Assembly (NCBI GenBank): GCA_024280015.1
Contig: JAJRQY010000146.1
Location: forward strand, 1-47,431
Length of the DNA stretch: 47,431 nt
Source: Actinomycetes bacterium
GTDB lineage: Bacteria > Actinomycetota > Acidimicrobiia > Acidimicrobiales > SZUA-35
Reading direction: 5' to 3'
The notes under the pieces are model-generated. The model saw only the letters and a program-made list of their open reading frames with translations. It was not told the origin of the DNA and ran no database searches. Of this stretch, positions 9,386 to 17,219 are shown piece after piece. How positions within the stretch are numbered: position 1 is the first letter of the stretch; every line of letters starts with the position of its first letter. The translations under genes were made by a program, and so were the position numbers.

Positions 9386-9422
9386 AGTGTGTCGGAATCT
9401 CCGTCACACTACTCACATTTTT
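9386..9422 (+). terminator. Putative intrinsic terminator after pilA
   Basis: A hairpin with arms AGTGTG/CACACT and an inner CGGA/TCCG stem, broken by a single T-T mismatch, ends at 9410. Five T residues follow at 9418-9422 after an 8-base spacer. It lies between the pilin stop at 9331 and the convergent acyl-CoA dehydrogenase, whose stop is at 9426, so it could end pilin transcription. The distance from stem to T-run is longer than usual, which lowers confidence. Confidence 0.45.
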
Positions 9423-9425
9423 GGC

Positions 9426-10652
9426 CTACTTCAGTAGGTCTCGAGCGATTGCCACCGTCTGGATCTCGTCGGTCCCGGCATAAATCTGCAACACCTTGGC
9501 GTCCCTGGCCAATTGCTCAACGTGGTATTCCGCCATATAGCCGTTGCCTCCGTGAAGCTGAACGGCTTCCAGGGCAACGGCTGTTGCCTGTTGAGCCGAA
9601 TAGAGTTTCATGGCTGAAGCCTCAGCGAAGGTCATGGTCTTGCCATCCTGGGACAATTCGATGGTACGGAAGACCAGGTTCTGCACGTTCATTCGGGCTA
9701 CTTCCATCATGGCCAGCTTCTGTTGGATCAGCTGGAAATCGCCGATTCGCTGGCCGAACTGCTCACGGTCTTTGGCGTAGCCGATTGAAAGCTCCAGACA
9801 CTCTTCGATGATGCCAAGCGACATGGCGGCAACCCCAGACCGCTCCTGCTGGAAGGTTGACTTGGCCCCGTCACGGCCACCTTTCTTCACGTCCTCGGTC
9901 TCCCCAATCAGGCGATCCCGTCCTACCCGGACGTCGGTCAAGAACAACTCACCGGTTGGCGAAGAATGCATACCCATCTTGCGCAACGGTTTTGACTGGA
10001 CAAGTCCGTCCATCCCCTGATCCAGAACAAAGCTCAGAACCTTGCGGTCTTTGCGATCGTTGCCTTCGTCCAGCTTGCAGATGTAGACAATGGTGTCGGC
10101 GTAGGGTCCATTGGTAATAAAGGTCTTTGAACCATTGAGAATGTATTCCTCACCGTCACGCTTGGCCGTAGCCAACATTGAACCAAAAGCGTCAGACCCC
10201 GAGTTGGGTTCGGTAATGGCCCAAGCACCGATCTTCTCCATCGTTAACAGTTCGGGCACCCACCGCTCGCGTTGGGCGATCGTTCCCTTCTTGTTGATGG
10301 CGGAGGCGGTGAGGCCCATAGAAACGCCCATTGCAGTCACCAATCCAGGAGACTGGCGGCAGAGCTCGATGGTCGGGATCAGGCTGAATGCAGGATCCAT
10401 GCCACCCTTGTCGTTGTCCTGATCTGTGCCAGCGACCTCGCCGGCCGCAACCGCCTTGTCACGCGCAATACGTTTATCGAAGTTGGCCCTGGCCATCTCG
10501 TCCATACCGAAGTTCTTGAACATCTTTCGCAAGAGTTCATAGGGCGGCAGGTCGCCATGCTCCAATTCTTCTCGAATCGGGATCAGCTCCTTGGCAATGA
10601 AGTCCTTCATTGCCTGGCGAAGCATGTTGTGTTCATCTGACCATTCGTACAT
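9426..10652 (-). CDS. Acyl-CoA dehydrogenase (isovaleryl-type catalytic Glu position)
   Basis: A 408-residue flavoprotein of the acyl-CoA dehydrogenase family, which oxidises acyl-CoA to enoyl-CoA with FAD and passes electrons to ETF. Seen: WAITEPNSGSDA and FITNGPYAD (substrate and FAD loop), the REQFGQRIGDFQLIQQKLA helix, LHGGNGY, and the C-terminal IYAGTDEIQ. In medium-chain enzymes the catalytic Glu is in IYEGT; here that residue is Ala. A Glu in FQQERSGVAAM aligns with the G-helix Glu used by isovaleryl-CoA dehydrogenase, so the enzyme is probably active with that geometry. An AAGGAG site precedes the ATG at 10652. It stands alone; its acyl chain preference cannot be read from sequence. 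Confidence 0.9.
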   Translation of the reverse strand: MYEWSDEHNMLRQAMKDFIAKELIPIREELEHGDLPPYELLRKMFKNFGMDEMARANFDKRIARDKAVAAGEVAGTDQDNDKGGMDPAFSLIPTIELCRQSPGLVTAMGVSMGLTASAINKKGTIAQRERWVPELLTMEKIGAWAITEPNSGSDAFGSMLATAKRDGEEYILNGSKTFITNGPYADTIVYICKLDEGNDRKDRKVLSFVLDQGMDGLVQSKPLRKMGMHSSPTGELFLTDVRVGRDRLIGETEDVKKGGRDGAKSTFQQERSGVAAMSLGIIEECLELSIGYAKDREQFGQRIGDFQLIQQKLAMMEVARMNVQNLVFRTIELSQDGKTMTFAEASAMKLYSAQQATAVALEAVQLHGGNGYMAEYHVEQLARDAKVLQIYAGTDEIQTVAIARDLLK

Positions 10653-10730
10653 CGCTACTCCTTGAGAACCTCAGTGGGCCAGCGTGACCCTACATCGGTC
10701 CAGCTAGTCACAAGAAACTGGATCCAGTGA

Positions 10731-11558
10731 TCAAAAAGCGAGACCTGCGGCGACCACGAAAACTACTCCCATGACCAGTTGTTGGATACCAACGATCTTG
10801 GGAGGAGGCACTGGCAGCCGACTTAATGCCAGATGAATACTGACAATGACCATCACCAGCATCGTGACCGTCCACGGCAGCAGCACAGAGGACTCTGTTA
10901 ACGGTCCGATCAACCATGCGGCCAGGGCAATGGTGGCAACGAGAGCCTGAACCATGCCGGTCTCCAGTTCGGAGGCTCGATCTTGGCCTTTGGCTCGGGC
11001 CAGTTGAAACCGGACGAAGAAGATGGCCGCGATTGACCGGATGGAAATTGCTAGCCAGGCGCCAAGGGCCAGGCGGGTTGATCCGCCCCCAACCATAACG
11101 ACCGATGCAGCTAAGGCGCCGACTCCAAGTGGGCCAGAGAGCAGGGCCACCAGGCGGCGCCCACGGCTGTGCATGTCGTACCAGAGCTCAACAGCAAATA
11201 GTGGTGTCGCCAGCACAATCGGCCACCACCACCCAGTGTGCGTTGTCAGGACAAAGGCCAAGCCAAGCAGGAAAGCCAGAAGGGCCATCTCGGTCGACGC
11301 AATACGTTCGGCTAGGACTGATCGATCAAGCCGGCGGTGACGCCACCGGTCAACCAACGCCACCTTCAATGGTGTGCGGGTGACGAAGGCCAAGAGGCCG
11401 ACGAGGCTGAGCATGACGCCAGACCATGACGGGGCGACCAGGAGCCCCAGAATGGCTGGTTCCAGCGAGAGACTCCAGCCACCATGCTCGTTGGGCAGGG
11501 CTACGGCCCGAATCCGGCCAACAGCTTTGGGGGCCGTGACCGGATCAGCCATGTGCAT
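10731..11558 (-). CDS. YwiC-like integral membrane protein
   Basis: A protein of about 275 residues with 8 or so hydrophobic segments. The N-terminal motif LPNEHGGWSLSLEP matches the PxEHGaWxm signature of the YwiC family, and an Asp-containing helix end (VELWYDMHSRGRR) follows. The family's function is not established. In Bacillus subtilis ywiC lies near the nitrate respiration genes, and here it closes the bc-complex operon next to a nar operon, so a role in respiratory complex assembly or quinone/heme handling is reasonable but inferred. I chose the ATG at 11558, six bases after AAGAAG; a TTG at 11564 and an ATG at 11552 are alternatives. It lies 21 bases after the cytochrome c gene. Confidence 0.75.
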   Translation of the reverse strand: MHMADPVTAPKAVGRIRAVALPNEHGGWSLSLEPAILGLLVAPSWSGVMLSLVGLLAFVTRTPLKVALVDRWRHRRLDRSVLAERIASTEMALLAFLLGLAFVLTTHTGWWWPIVLATPLFAVELWYDMHSRGRRLVALLSGPLGVGALAASVVMVGGGSTRLALGAWLAISIRSIAAIFFVRFQLARAKGQDRASELETGMVQALVATIALAAWLIGPLTESSVLLPWTVTMLVMVIVSIHLALSRLPVPPPKIVGIQQLVMGVVFVVAAGLAF

Positions 11559-11579
11559 GATCAACTTCTTGGAGAGCCA

Positions 11580-12086
11580 CTACTCCGAATCGTCGGCTGC
11601 GGCTGTGTCGTCGCCTGAGTCGGCGGTAGCTTCTGCTGGTGCTCCTGCTCGCCAATTCGGGTTGGACGGTGCCTCATCTTCCAATGAACGAAGATAGGTA
11701 CTAAGAGCACGAATCTGAGCACTGGTTAGCGGGCCAGCAAAGTCCTGGGAGTAGGCGCCCATCGCACTACCTGGCACACCGACGGCAACGATGAGCTCGA
11801 TCTGCTCGTCAGATGCTGCTTGCAAAAATTCCTTGGAGTTCAAGGCTGGCCCAATTCCGCCTAAACCGGTTTCACCGTGGCATGAGGCGCAGTTGAAGCC
11901 CCAAAGATTCTCGCCCTCATGAGCCAGGGAGGCTACTTGGGTTGCACGCGCCTCTTCCCTGTTGGCTGGTTCAAGAATCCGGTAGAGAGGAAAAACCAGG
12001 ATGAAGGCCAGCATCAACACCAGGCCGAAGGCCATCACATTGGTCGTTGACCGTTCAAGATCGTCGTCTTCTGCCCCGTATCTCAT
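11580..12086 (-). CDS. Membrane-anchored monoheme cytochrome c of the bc-type complex
   Basis: A 168-residue protein. One N-terminal transmembrane helix ([20 protein letters not shown]) is followed by a cytochrome c domain with the heme site CASCH and a possible distal Met in [11 protein letters not shown]. The C-terminus is acidic and Ala-rich (low complexity). It overlaps the Rieske gene by 4 bases (ATGA), so it is almost surely the c-type subunit of this bc complex, carrying electrons from the Rieske centre to an acceptor such as the diheme cytochrome of the divergent nar operon or a terminal oxidase. The heme is expected on the outer face of the membrane. Confidence 0.88.
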   Translation of the reverse strand: MRYGAEDDDLERSTTNVMAFGLVLMLAFILVFPLYRILEPANREEARATQVASLAHEGENLWGFNCASCHGETGLGGIGPALNSKEFLQAASDEQIELIVAVGVPGSAMGAYSQDFAGPLTSAQIRALSTYLRSLEDEAPSNPNWRAGAPAEATADSGDDTAAADDSE

Positions 12087-12595
12087 CCGTGACCCTCCGC
12101 TTTACAGGCCGGACCAGTTGCGGGCTCGTCAAGCACGAAGGTGCCAGGCGCTGGACCGTCCATGCGTGATCCGGTGTCGATATAGAGCAGGCCATCGTCA
12201 CCGACCTCGACCGGGTACTGGTCCATGCCTCGAGGTGCCGGTCCCTTGATGTAGTCGCCGGACTGGTTGAACACCGAGCCGTGACAAGGACACTCAAAGC
12301 GGCTGGAGGAGTCACAAAAGGGAACCCGGCAGCCAAGGTGGGTGCACTTTTCGGAGTAGGCAACGATTGCGCCGTCGGGATCCTTCCCCAGGTAGGCCCG
12401 AGCCGCTGGAACCTCAATGACACCCTTGTCTGGAACCGCAGACGGAGCGACCGTGCGGACTTTCCCACCAAAACCACTGGTCGGTAGTGGCTGGATCAGA
12501 TCCCACGAGGTCCAGGCTCCAGCGATCCCGATCAGACCAGCACCACCGACACCAGCCTTGGTTATAAATGATCGACGCTTCATATTGTCACTCAT
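12083..12595 (-). CDS. Rieske iron-sulfur protein
   Basis: A 170-residue protein. I chose the ATG at 12595 because it overlaps the stop of the preceding gene (ATGA) and gives a compact Tat-type signal ([19 protein letters not shown]); the upstream ATG at 12625 would lie inside the other gene. Both Rieske cluster motifs are present, CTHLGC and CPCHGS, providing two Cys and two His for the [2Fe-2S] centre; an extra CRVPFC-type Cys lies between them. It takes the first electron from quinol at the Qo site and hands it to cytochrome c. The signal anchor probably stays uncleaved, as in other bc complexes. Confidence 0.92.
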   Translation of the reverse strand: MSDNMKRRSFITKAGVGGAGLIGIAGAWTSWDLIQPLPTSGFGGKVRTVAPSAVPDKGVIEVPAARAYLGKDPDGAIVAYSEKCTHLGCRVPFCDSSSRFECPCHGSVFNQSGDYIKGPAPRGMDQYPVEVGDDGLLYIDTGSRMDGPAPGTFVLDEPATGPACKAEGHG

Positions 12596-13194
12596 AGTTC
12601 TCCATGCCATTCTTGCCATGGCCATACCCAGCCCCAGTTAGGGCCGCGGAAGGCGAAACCGACGATTGTCAATGCGATCCAGACCACCATGAAGGTGGTA
12701 AAAGTCGCCACTGCTACCTTGCGATGAGAAGTCAAGATGAACAGGCTTCGATCGATGTAGGGAAGCGCAACCAGGCCCATGATGATGGCACCCGGGATAA
12801 GCACGCCAGCGATTAGAGGATGGAAGTGGGCCAGCAGTTCCTGCAGCGCAGCGAAGTACCACGGTGCTTTCTCTGGGTTGGGTGTAACTGTTGGGTTGGC
12901 AATGGCACGCAGCGGCGCATCAAAGAAGATGGCGATGACCAAGACGGCCAACAGGATCGACATTGCCGCAACTGCGTGGCGAACCAGCAGGTGAGGGAAC
13001 ACCATGACCATGTCGTCTTCGGCTGGGTCTTTCCGGTCACCGGCCAGCGGCTTACCCGGGACCATGCCGAGCACTCGGCGGCCCTTGAGAACATCAGGCG
13101 TCCCAAAGGCTGGGGTCGCATCGGCCCGACTCTTGGCCCCGATCACAACCGATGTTGTCGTTCCTGACTCTTCAGACACTACTTTTTCAGACAT
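12592..13194 (-). CDS. Cytochrome b C-terminal subunit (subunit IV / PetD type)
   Basis: A 200-residue protein from the ATG at 13194, preceded by GAGGAG. After a hydrophilic N-terminus come three or four transmembrane segments. The motif [17 protein letters not shown] corresponds to the conserved PEWYF Qo-site loop of cytochrome b (here with Ala-Pro before Trp). Together with the preceding gene it makes up a split cytochrome b, as in b6f and Bacillus-type complexes and unlike the fused QcrB of most Actinobacteria. It overlaps its neighbours at both ends (8 bases with the b6-type gene, 4 with the Rieske gene). Confidence 0.88.
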   Translation of the reverse strand: MSEKVVSEESGTTTSVVIGAKSRADATPAFGTPDVLKGRRVLGMVPGKPLAGDRKDPAEDDMVMVFPHLLVRHAVAAMSILLAVLVIAIFFDAPLRAIANPTVTPNPEKAPWYFAALQELLAHFHPLIAGVLIPGAIIMGLVALPYIDRSLFILTSHRKVAVATFTTFMVVWIALTIVGFAFRGPNWGWVWPWQEWHGEL

Positions 13195-13942
13195 TGGGCT
13201 CTCCTCGATCGAGATCCAGCATGGAGTCCTTGCGCCAGCGCCACAGGTGGAAGGTGATTCCAATTGTCAAGAAGATCGGCAAGACTGCGACGTGAAGAAC
13301 ATAGAAACGAATCAAGGTGGCTTGGCCAACCGTATTGCCACCCATCAGGATGCTTTGCACCTTCTCACCGGCGAAGGGAACGTAGGCCGCCATCTCCGTA
13401 CCGACGGTCACTGCCCAATAGGCCAGCTGATCCCACGGAAGCAAGTAGCCAGTGAAGGACAGCAACAGGGTCATGACCAGGAGGATGACTCCAATCACCC
13501 AGTTGAACTCGCGTGGGGCCTTGTAGGCACCCCGGTAGAACACCTTGGCCATATGCATGGCAACGGCCAACACCATCAGGTGAGCAGACCAGCGATGCAC
13601 ATTGCGAAGGTACTGTCCAAAGGGAACCTCGGTCTGCAGGGTTTGGATGTTGGTGTAGGCCTGCCCCGGTGAAGGAACAAAGAAGAACATCAACCAGACG
13701 CCCGAAGCTGCCAGCGAGGCGAACAATACGGTCGAGATCACGCCCAAGTACCAGGAGTACTGGAAGGACAGCTCTTCCTTGCGGACCTTCACTGGGTAGA
13801 TATGGAGTAGGAAGCTGGACCAATGGGCAGCTGCTCGGTCTCGGGGGGTCACCCGGCGAGGTGTTCGCCAGATGGAACGACCAACTCGTGTTTCGCGCAC
13901 GCGATCAATGAGATCGGTGTCAGCGGTGTTTCTTACGTCCAT
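13187..13942 (-). CDS. Cytochrome b N-terminal subunit (b6 / PetB type)
   Basis: A 251-residue membrane protein from the ATG at 13942, with GGAG 7 bases upstream and a 10-base overlap with the flavoprotein gene. Two His pairs ligate the b hemes: HRWSAHLMVLAVAMHM in one helix and RFYVLHVAVLPIFLTIG..FH in another. GYLLPWDQLAYWA is the conserved segment after the second helix, as in b6 and cytochrome b. With subunit IV next to it, it forms the quinone-binding core of a bc-type complex. It sits second in a minus-strand operon led by a GltD-like dehydrogenase. Confidence 0.92.
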   Translation of the reverse strand: MDVRNTADTDLIDRVRETRVGRSIWRTPRRVTPRDRAAAHWSSFLLHIYPVKVRKEELSFQYSWYLGVISTVLFASLAASGVWLMFFFVPSPGQAYTNIQTLQTEVPFGQYLRNVHRWSAHLMVLAVAMHMAKVFYRGAYKAPREFNWVIGVILLVMTLLLSFTGYLLPWDQLAYWAVTVGTEMAAYVPFAGEKVQSILMGGNTVGQATLIRFYVLHVAVLPIFLTIGITFHLWRWRKDSMLDLDRGEPNV

Positions 13943-15735
13943 TCTGGCACTCCAACTCCACTCCACATACCCATCGACAAGGCGTCGGGGGGGCAACGTT
14001 CAATACAAAGCCCGCATCGAATGCAGGCCGTTTCATCCAACAGCAAGACCGTGCCGCCCTTTTCCTCGGGGTTGAGTTCTTCGGTCGGCACGAGTGAGAT
14101 CACATCTACGGGGCAGACATCTGCGCACAGGGCACACAGCACACACTTCTGAGGGTCAAGCAAGATGTTGGCGAAGCATCGCAAGCAACGCTTGGCTTCA
14201 CATCGTGCTTGTTCTTCAGTGAAACCAAGCTCGACCTGGGCGAGGCCGGTGCGGCGCCCGGTTTCGAGAACCGGAACACTCAACCGGTCAATTCGGTCAT
14301 AGTCGTCGTCCAACCGGTGGAATTGCTTGAGCTCAACCATCTTGCCCGGCTTCTCAGACTCGAGCACTCCTCCGAAGGACTTGTGGATTTCTGCCGCAGA
14401 GGCCCTGCCGTCGGCAATGGCAGTAATAAGGGTGCGTGGTCCCTTCGCGGCGTCTCCGCCGGCCCAGACTCCGTCCATTGAGGTTGCCCCGGTATCCCAG
14501 TCAATCCCGATGGTTCCGCGTGGCCCCTCATCTGGTCCATTTTCGCCAAGAACTTCTAGCTCGATAGCCTGACCAATGGCCAAGATCACGGTGTCGGCTT
14601 CGAGAATCTGGATGTCATCTTCATCAAAGACCGGGCTGAAGCGGCCTTCAGCGTCAAAGACCGATTTCACACCGACGGTTTTGAGCCCAACCACAACCCC
14701 GTCTTTGACCATGATGGCTCTTGGCCCACGGCGATTAACAAAGCGAATCTTCTCGTGCTCGGCCTCTTCAATCTCAAAGGCGTGGGCTGGCATCTCTTCT
14801 CGAGACTCCAGCGACATGATGGTCAGATCCCGGCTGTCGTCACCAGTAAGGCTGCGAGCAACATCAAAGGCTTCAGTCATGGGCGAGCGGTCATCAACCG
14901 ACAAGGCCAGGGCCTCTTCTCGCTTGATGTCATAATCGTCACCGCGCAAGGCTGTACGGGCCGCATCCATGGCGACGTCACCGCCACCAATGACAATGAC
15001 CTTTTCACCGATATCGACCTGGAAGCCTCGGTTCATATTGATCAAGAACTCAATAGCGGTCACGACTCCGTCGGCATCGACGTTGTCGATAGGAATCTTG
15101 CGTCCAAGACCAGCACCAATAGCTAAGAAAAGTGCGTCGTGTCGCTCTCGCAGTTCATCGAAACTGATATCAACACCAATCTTGGTGTTGTACTGAACGT
15201 CGACACCCAGATTGACGATCTGGTCAATGTCTCCCTGGAGAATACCTCGATCTAACCGGTACTCGGGAATGCCGAGCCACATGGCTCCACCCAGCTTGTC
15301 GGTCGCCTCATAGACGGTGACCTGATAGCCCCAACGCCGAAGATCGTGGGCCGCACCCATGCCGGCCGGGCCACCGCCGACAATGCCAATACTCTCTGGC
15401 CGCTCCAGGGAAGGCGGGGCGATGACCTTCTTCCAGACCTCGCCCCCCTCTTCAATGTTGCCTGATTCTGGACCATACTTTTCGGTCACAAAGCGCTTCA
15501 AGGCGCGGATGGCAATAGGGCGGTCGATCGCACCTCGACGACACGCGTCTTCACAAGGAGCAGCACACACCAAGCCACAAACCGAGGCGAACGGATTGGG
15601 CATGCGCGCCGTTAGGTACGCCTGCTCGTCGTCGCCATCAGCAATGGCGGCCACATACATGCCGGCATTGGTATGAACGGGACACGCGGCCAGACAAGGG
15701 ATGTTCTCGTCGAAGAAGGAGAGTTCACTCGACAT
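13933..15735 (-). CDS. GltD-like FAD/NAD(P) oxidoreductase with N- and C-terminal Fe-S domains
   Basis: A 600-residue protein. Residues 1-100 have the Cys pattern of the glutamate synthase small-subunit Fe-S domain (PCLAACPVHTNAG, then CGLVCAAPCEDACRRGAI). A first Rossmann fold for FAD follows (GIVGGGPAGMGAAHDL), then a second for NAD(P) (VIVIGGGDVAMDAARTAL). The C-terminus is an added 2[4Fe-4S] ferredoxin domain (CVLCALCADVCPV and CIRCGLCIERCPP). No large glutamate synthase subunit is present. Its place as first gene of a cytochrome bc operon, overlapping the b6-type gene, suggests it exchanges electrons between NAD(P)H or ferredoxin and the quinone/bc system. I recall similar NAD(P) oxidoreductases with Rieske/cytochrome b complexes in anammox bacteria, but the role here is inference. 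Confidence 0.85.
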   Translation of the reverse strand: MSSELSFFDENIPCLAACPVHTNAGMYVAAIADGDDEQAYLTARMPNPFASVCGLVCAAPCEDACRRGAIDRPIAIRALKRFVTEKYGPESGNIEEGGEVWKKVIAPPSLERPESIGIVGGGPAGMGAAHDLRRWGYQVTVYEATDKLGGAMWLGIPEYRLDRGILQGDIDQIVNLGVDVQYNTKIGVDISFDELRERHDALFLAIGAGLGRKIPIDNVDADGVVTAIEFLINMNRGFQVDIGEKVIVIGGGDVAMDAARTALRGDDYDIKREEALALSVDDRSPMTEAFDVARSLTGDDSRDLTIMSLESREEMPAHAFEIEEAEHEKIRFVNRRGPRAIMVKDGVVVGLKTVGVKSVFDAEGRFSPVFDEDDIQILEADTVILAIGQAIELEVLGENGPDEGPRGTIGIDWDTGATSMDGVWAGGDAAKGPRTLITAIADGRASAAEIHKSFGGVLESEKPGKMVELKQFHRLDDDYDRIDRLSVPVLETGRRTGLAQVELGFTEEQARCEAKRCLRCFANILLDPQKCVLCALCADVCPVDVISLVPTEELNPEEKGGTVLLLDETACIRCGLCIERCPPDALSMGMWSGVGVPEWT

Positions 15736-16295
15736 CGTTTGATCCTGCCGTAGGGGGTTTCAGGGCCATGGGTCTAGCTAATCCTCTTTGCTGAAAGAAT
15801 CCCCACCTGCGAGCGGAAATTCACTGTGTCGGGATTCACATAAGCGTAGTAGACCGCCGATCCAGAATCCGGACCCGATCGGGTTCTGGATCGGCTAGTC
15901 GAATGTGGCGATCGCAATCGCCTCGATCGTTCGTGCCTGGGTGGCGGTCGATGTACAGACACCTTGGCAACCTATGGCCGAAGCCCTTTGCTCCATTAGG
16001 GCCCTTGGTCCCTATTTACGGCAGGTCCAATTGGGCACAGTGTTCACTGCTACGCGTTGGCCATTGGGTTCGTCTTGCAGAACGATTCGCCGAACACTTA
16101 TCGAGTCGAGACCTATCGAATTGGATGCAGCCACTCGCAACACAGTCGCTGGAAGTTGATTCCACACATCCGGGTGGAGCGGTCAGAGGTGGATCCGCTC
16201 CACCTTTTCGCTTTTTGAAGCAGCGAGCGTGCTGGGTTCGGATCTCGGGACGTTGTTCCCTAGTGAATGCACCGTCGTCCGCCAAGAATCCTCTG
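15736..16295 (+). promoter_or_regulatory. Divergent control region and long leader between the bc operon and the nar operon
   Basis: These 560 bases separate two divergent respiratory operons. No convincing gene lies here; in-frame open reading in both strands lacks recognisable protein features. Two structures stand out. An 11-bp perfect inverted repeat (CCGATCCAGAA, 15857-15867, and its complement at 15884-15894) has a 16-base loop. A terminator-like hairpin lies at 16173-16216. I did not find a clean TTGAT-N4-ATCAA FNR site. The region must contain promoters for both operons, but I cannot place them with confidence. Confidence 0.5.
16173..16216 (+). terminator. Terminator-like hairpin in the leader of the nar operon (possible attenuator)
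   Basis: Perfect 10-bp arms GGTGGAGCGG (16173-16182) and CCGCTCCACC (16195-16204) enclose a 12-base loop and are followed directly by TTTTCGCTTTTT. On the plus strand this looks like an intrinsic terminator. No plus-strand gene lies upstream, because the neighbour is the divergent flavoprotein gene, so it would act on the nar operon's own leader transcript. That is the geometry of an attenuator. Confidence 0.55.
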
Positions 16296-17219
16296 GTGAG
16301 CCGCAATCAGAGACAAGATGCTGCGCAGGCTGGCCCCGATCGATCATCATCAGATCAATTGACAAAACGGTCAGCTCACCGACAGCACCCATTCCACCTT
16401 CCTCGATTCGTACCAGCCCTGGCCCTTGTGGCCGCTGCTGGCGCTGCCCTGTTTGCCAACCAGCAACCAGTTGAGGCGCAAGACAACAGTGGTGCTGGCG
16501 AAGAGCTGTTCGCCAGCAACTGCGCCTCTTGCCACCAGGCTGGGGGCGTTGGTCTACCCGGGACCTTTCCACCACTGGCAGGCAACCCAAACGCAACAGA
16601 TCCAGATTATGTTGCGGAGGTCATCGCCAACGGACGTACCGGTCAGTTAGAAGTCGACGGTGTCAGCTATGACTCCGTCATGCCAGCCATCGGTGCACTA
16701 AGCGGAGCCGAACTGGATGCCGTTGTTGGCTATGTCACCGGCATTGCCGGCGCTGAACAAGCTGAACCAAGCGACGAGGAGCCAGTAGCAGCACCAATCG
16801 TTGGCGACAAGGACAGGGGACACGACTTCTTCCTCGGCGCTAACGGCTTCGCTGAAGGCGGGCCAGCCTGCGCCGCATGCCACACGGCTGGCGAAGTCTC
16901 CAACCTTGGCGGCTCAAGCCTCGGCCCCGACCTAACCAATGTGTTGGGAACCTTGGGCGGAGAAGCTGGCTTCGTTGGCTGGATGGCCAATCCGCCAGCC
17001 GAAACTATGGCCCCCATATTCGAGGATCATCCGTTGACTGAGCAGGAGTTGGCCGACGTTGCCGCCTACCTCAGCGACACGCCGAACCAAGACAGAGCAA
17101 GTGGACCCGACCGACTACTGCTGGCCGCACTTATTGGCACAGCAGTCCTGATCGGTGGCATGGCGTTCTTCTGGCGTGGCATGCGTCAGACCTACGTCGA
17201 GCGACTGAGGAGCAAGTAA
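16296..17219 (+). CDS. narC: Diheme cytochrome c of the nitrate reductase operon, NarC-like
   Basis: About 307 residues from a GTG at 16296. The start is uncertain: a TTG at 16359 would give a shorter leader, and an open frame reaches back to 15903 but crosses the terminator-like hairpin. A hydrophobic segment near residues 38-56 (LVAAAGAALF) serves as anchor or signal. Two cytochrome c domains follow, with heme sites CASCH (residues 76-80) and CAACH, then a C-terminal helix (LLAALIGTAVLIGGMAFFW). The stop overlaps the start of narG (TAATG). In Thermus the nar operon begins with narC, a diheme cytochrome c needed for NarGHI function, and gene order and heme number match here. It may link NarGHI with the divergent bc complex. 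Confidence 0.8.
   Translation: MSRNQRQDAAQAGPDRSSSDQLTKRSAHRQHPFHLPRFVPALALVAAAGAALFANQQPVEAQDNSGAGEELFASNCASCHQAGGVGLPGTFPPLAGNPNATDPDYVAEVIANGRTGQLEVDGVSYDSVMPAIGALSGAELDAVVGYVTGIAGAEQAEPSDEEPVAAPIVGDKDRGHDFFLGANGFAEGGPACAACHTAGEVSNLGGSSLGPDLTNVLGTLGGEAGFVGWMANPPAETMAPIFEDHPLTEQELADVAAYLSDTPNQDRASGPDRLLLAALIGTAVLIGGMAFFWRGMRQTYVERLRSK

Noticed and set aside
15903-16295. Long N-terminal extension of the diheme cytochrome, or a small gene in the nar leader
   Set aside because: The extension crosses a terminator-like hairpin, lacks family similarity and precedes the signal-anchor segment by over 130 residues; small frames show no protein features.
15736-16295. FNR box (TTGAT-N4-ATCAA) upstream of nar
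   Set aside because: No convincing match was found when reading both strands of the spacer.
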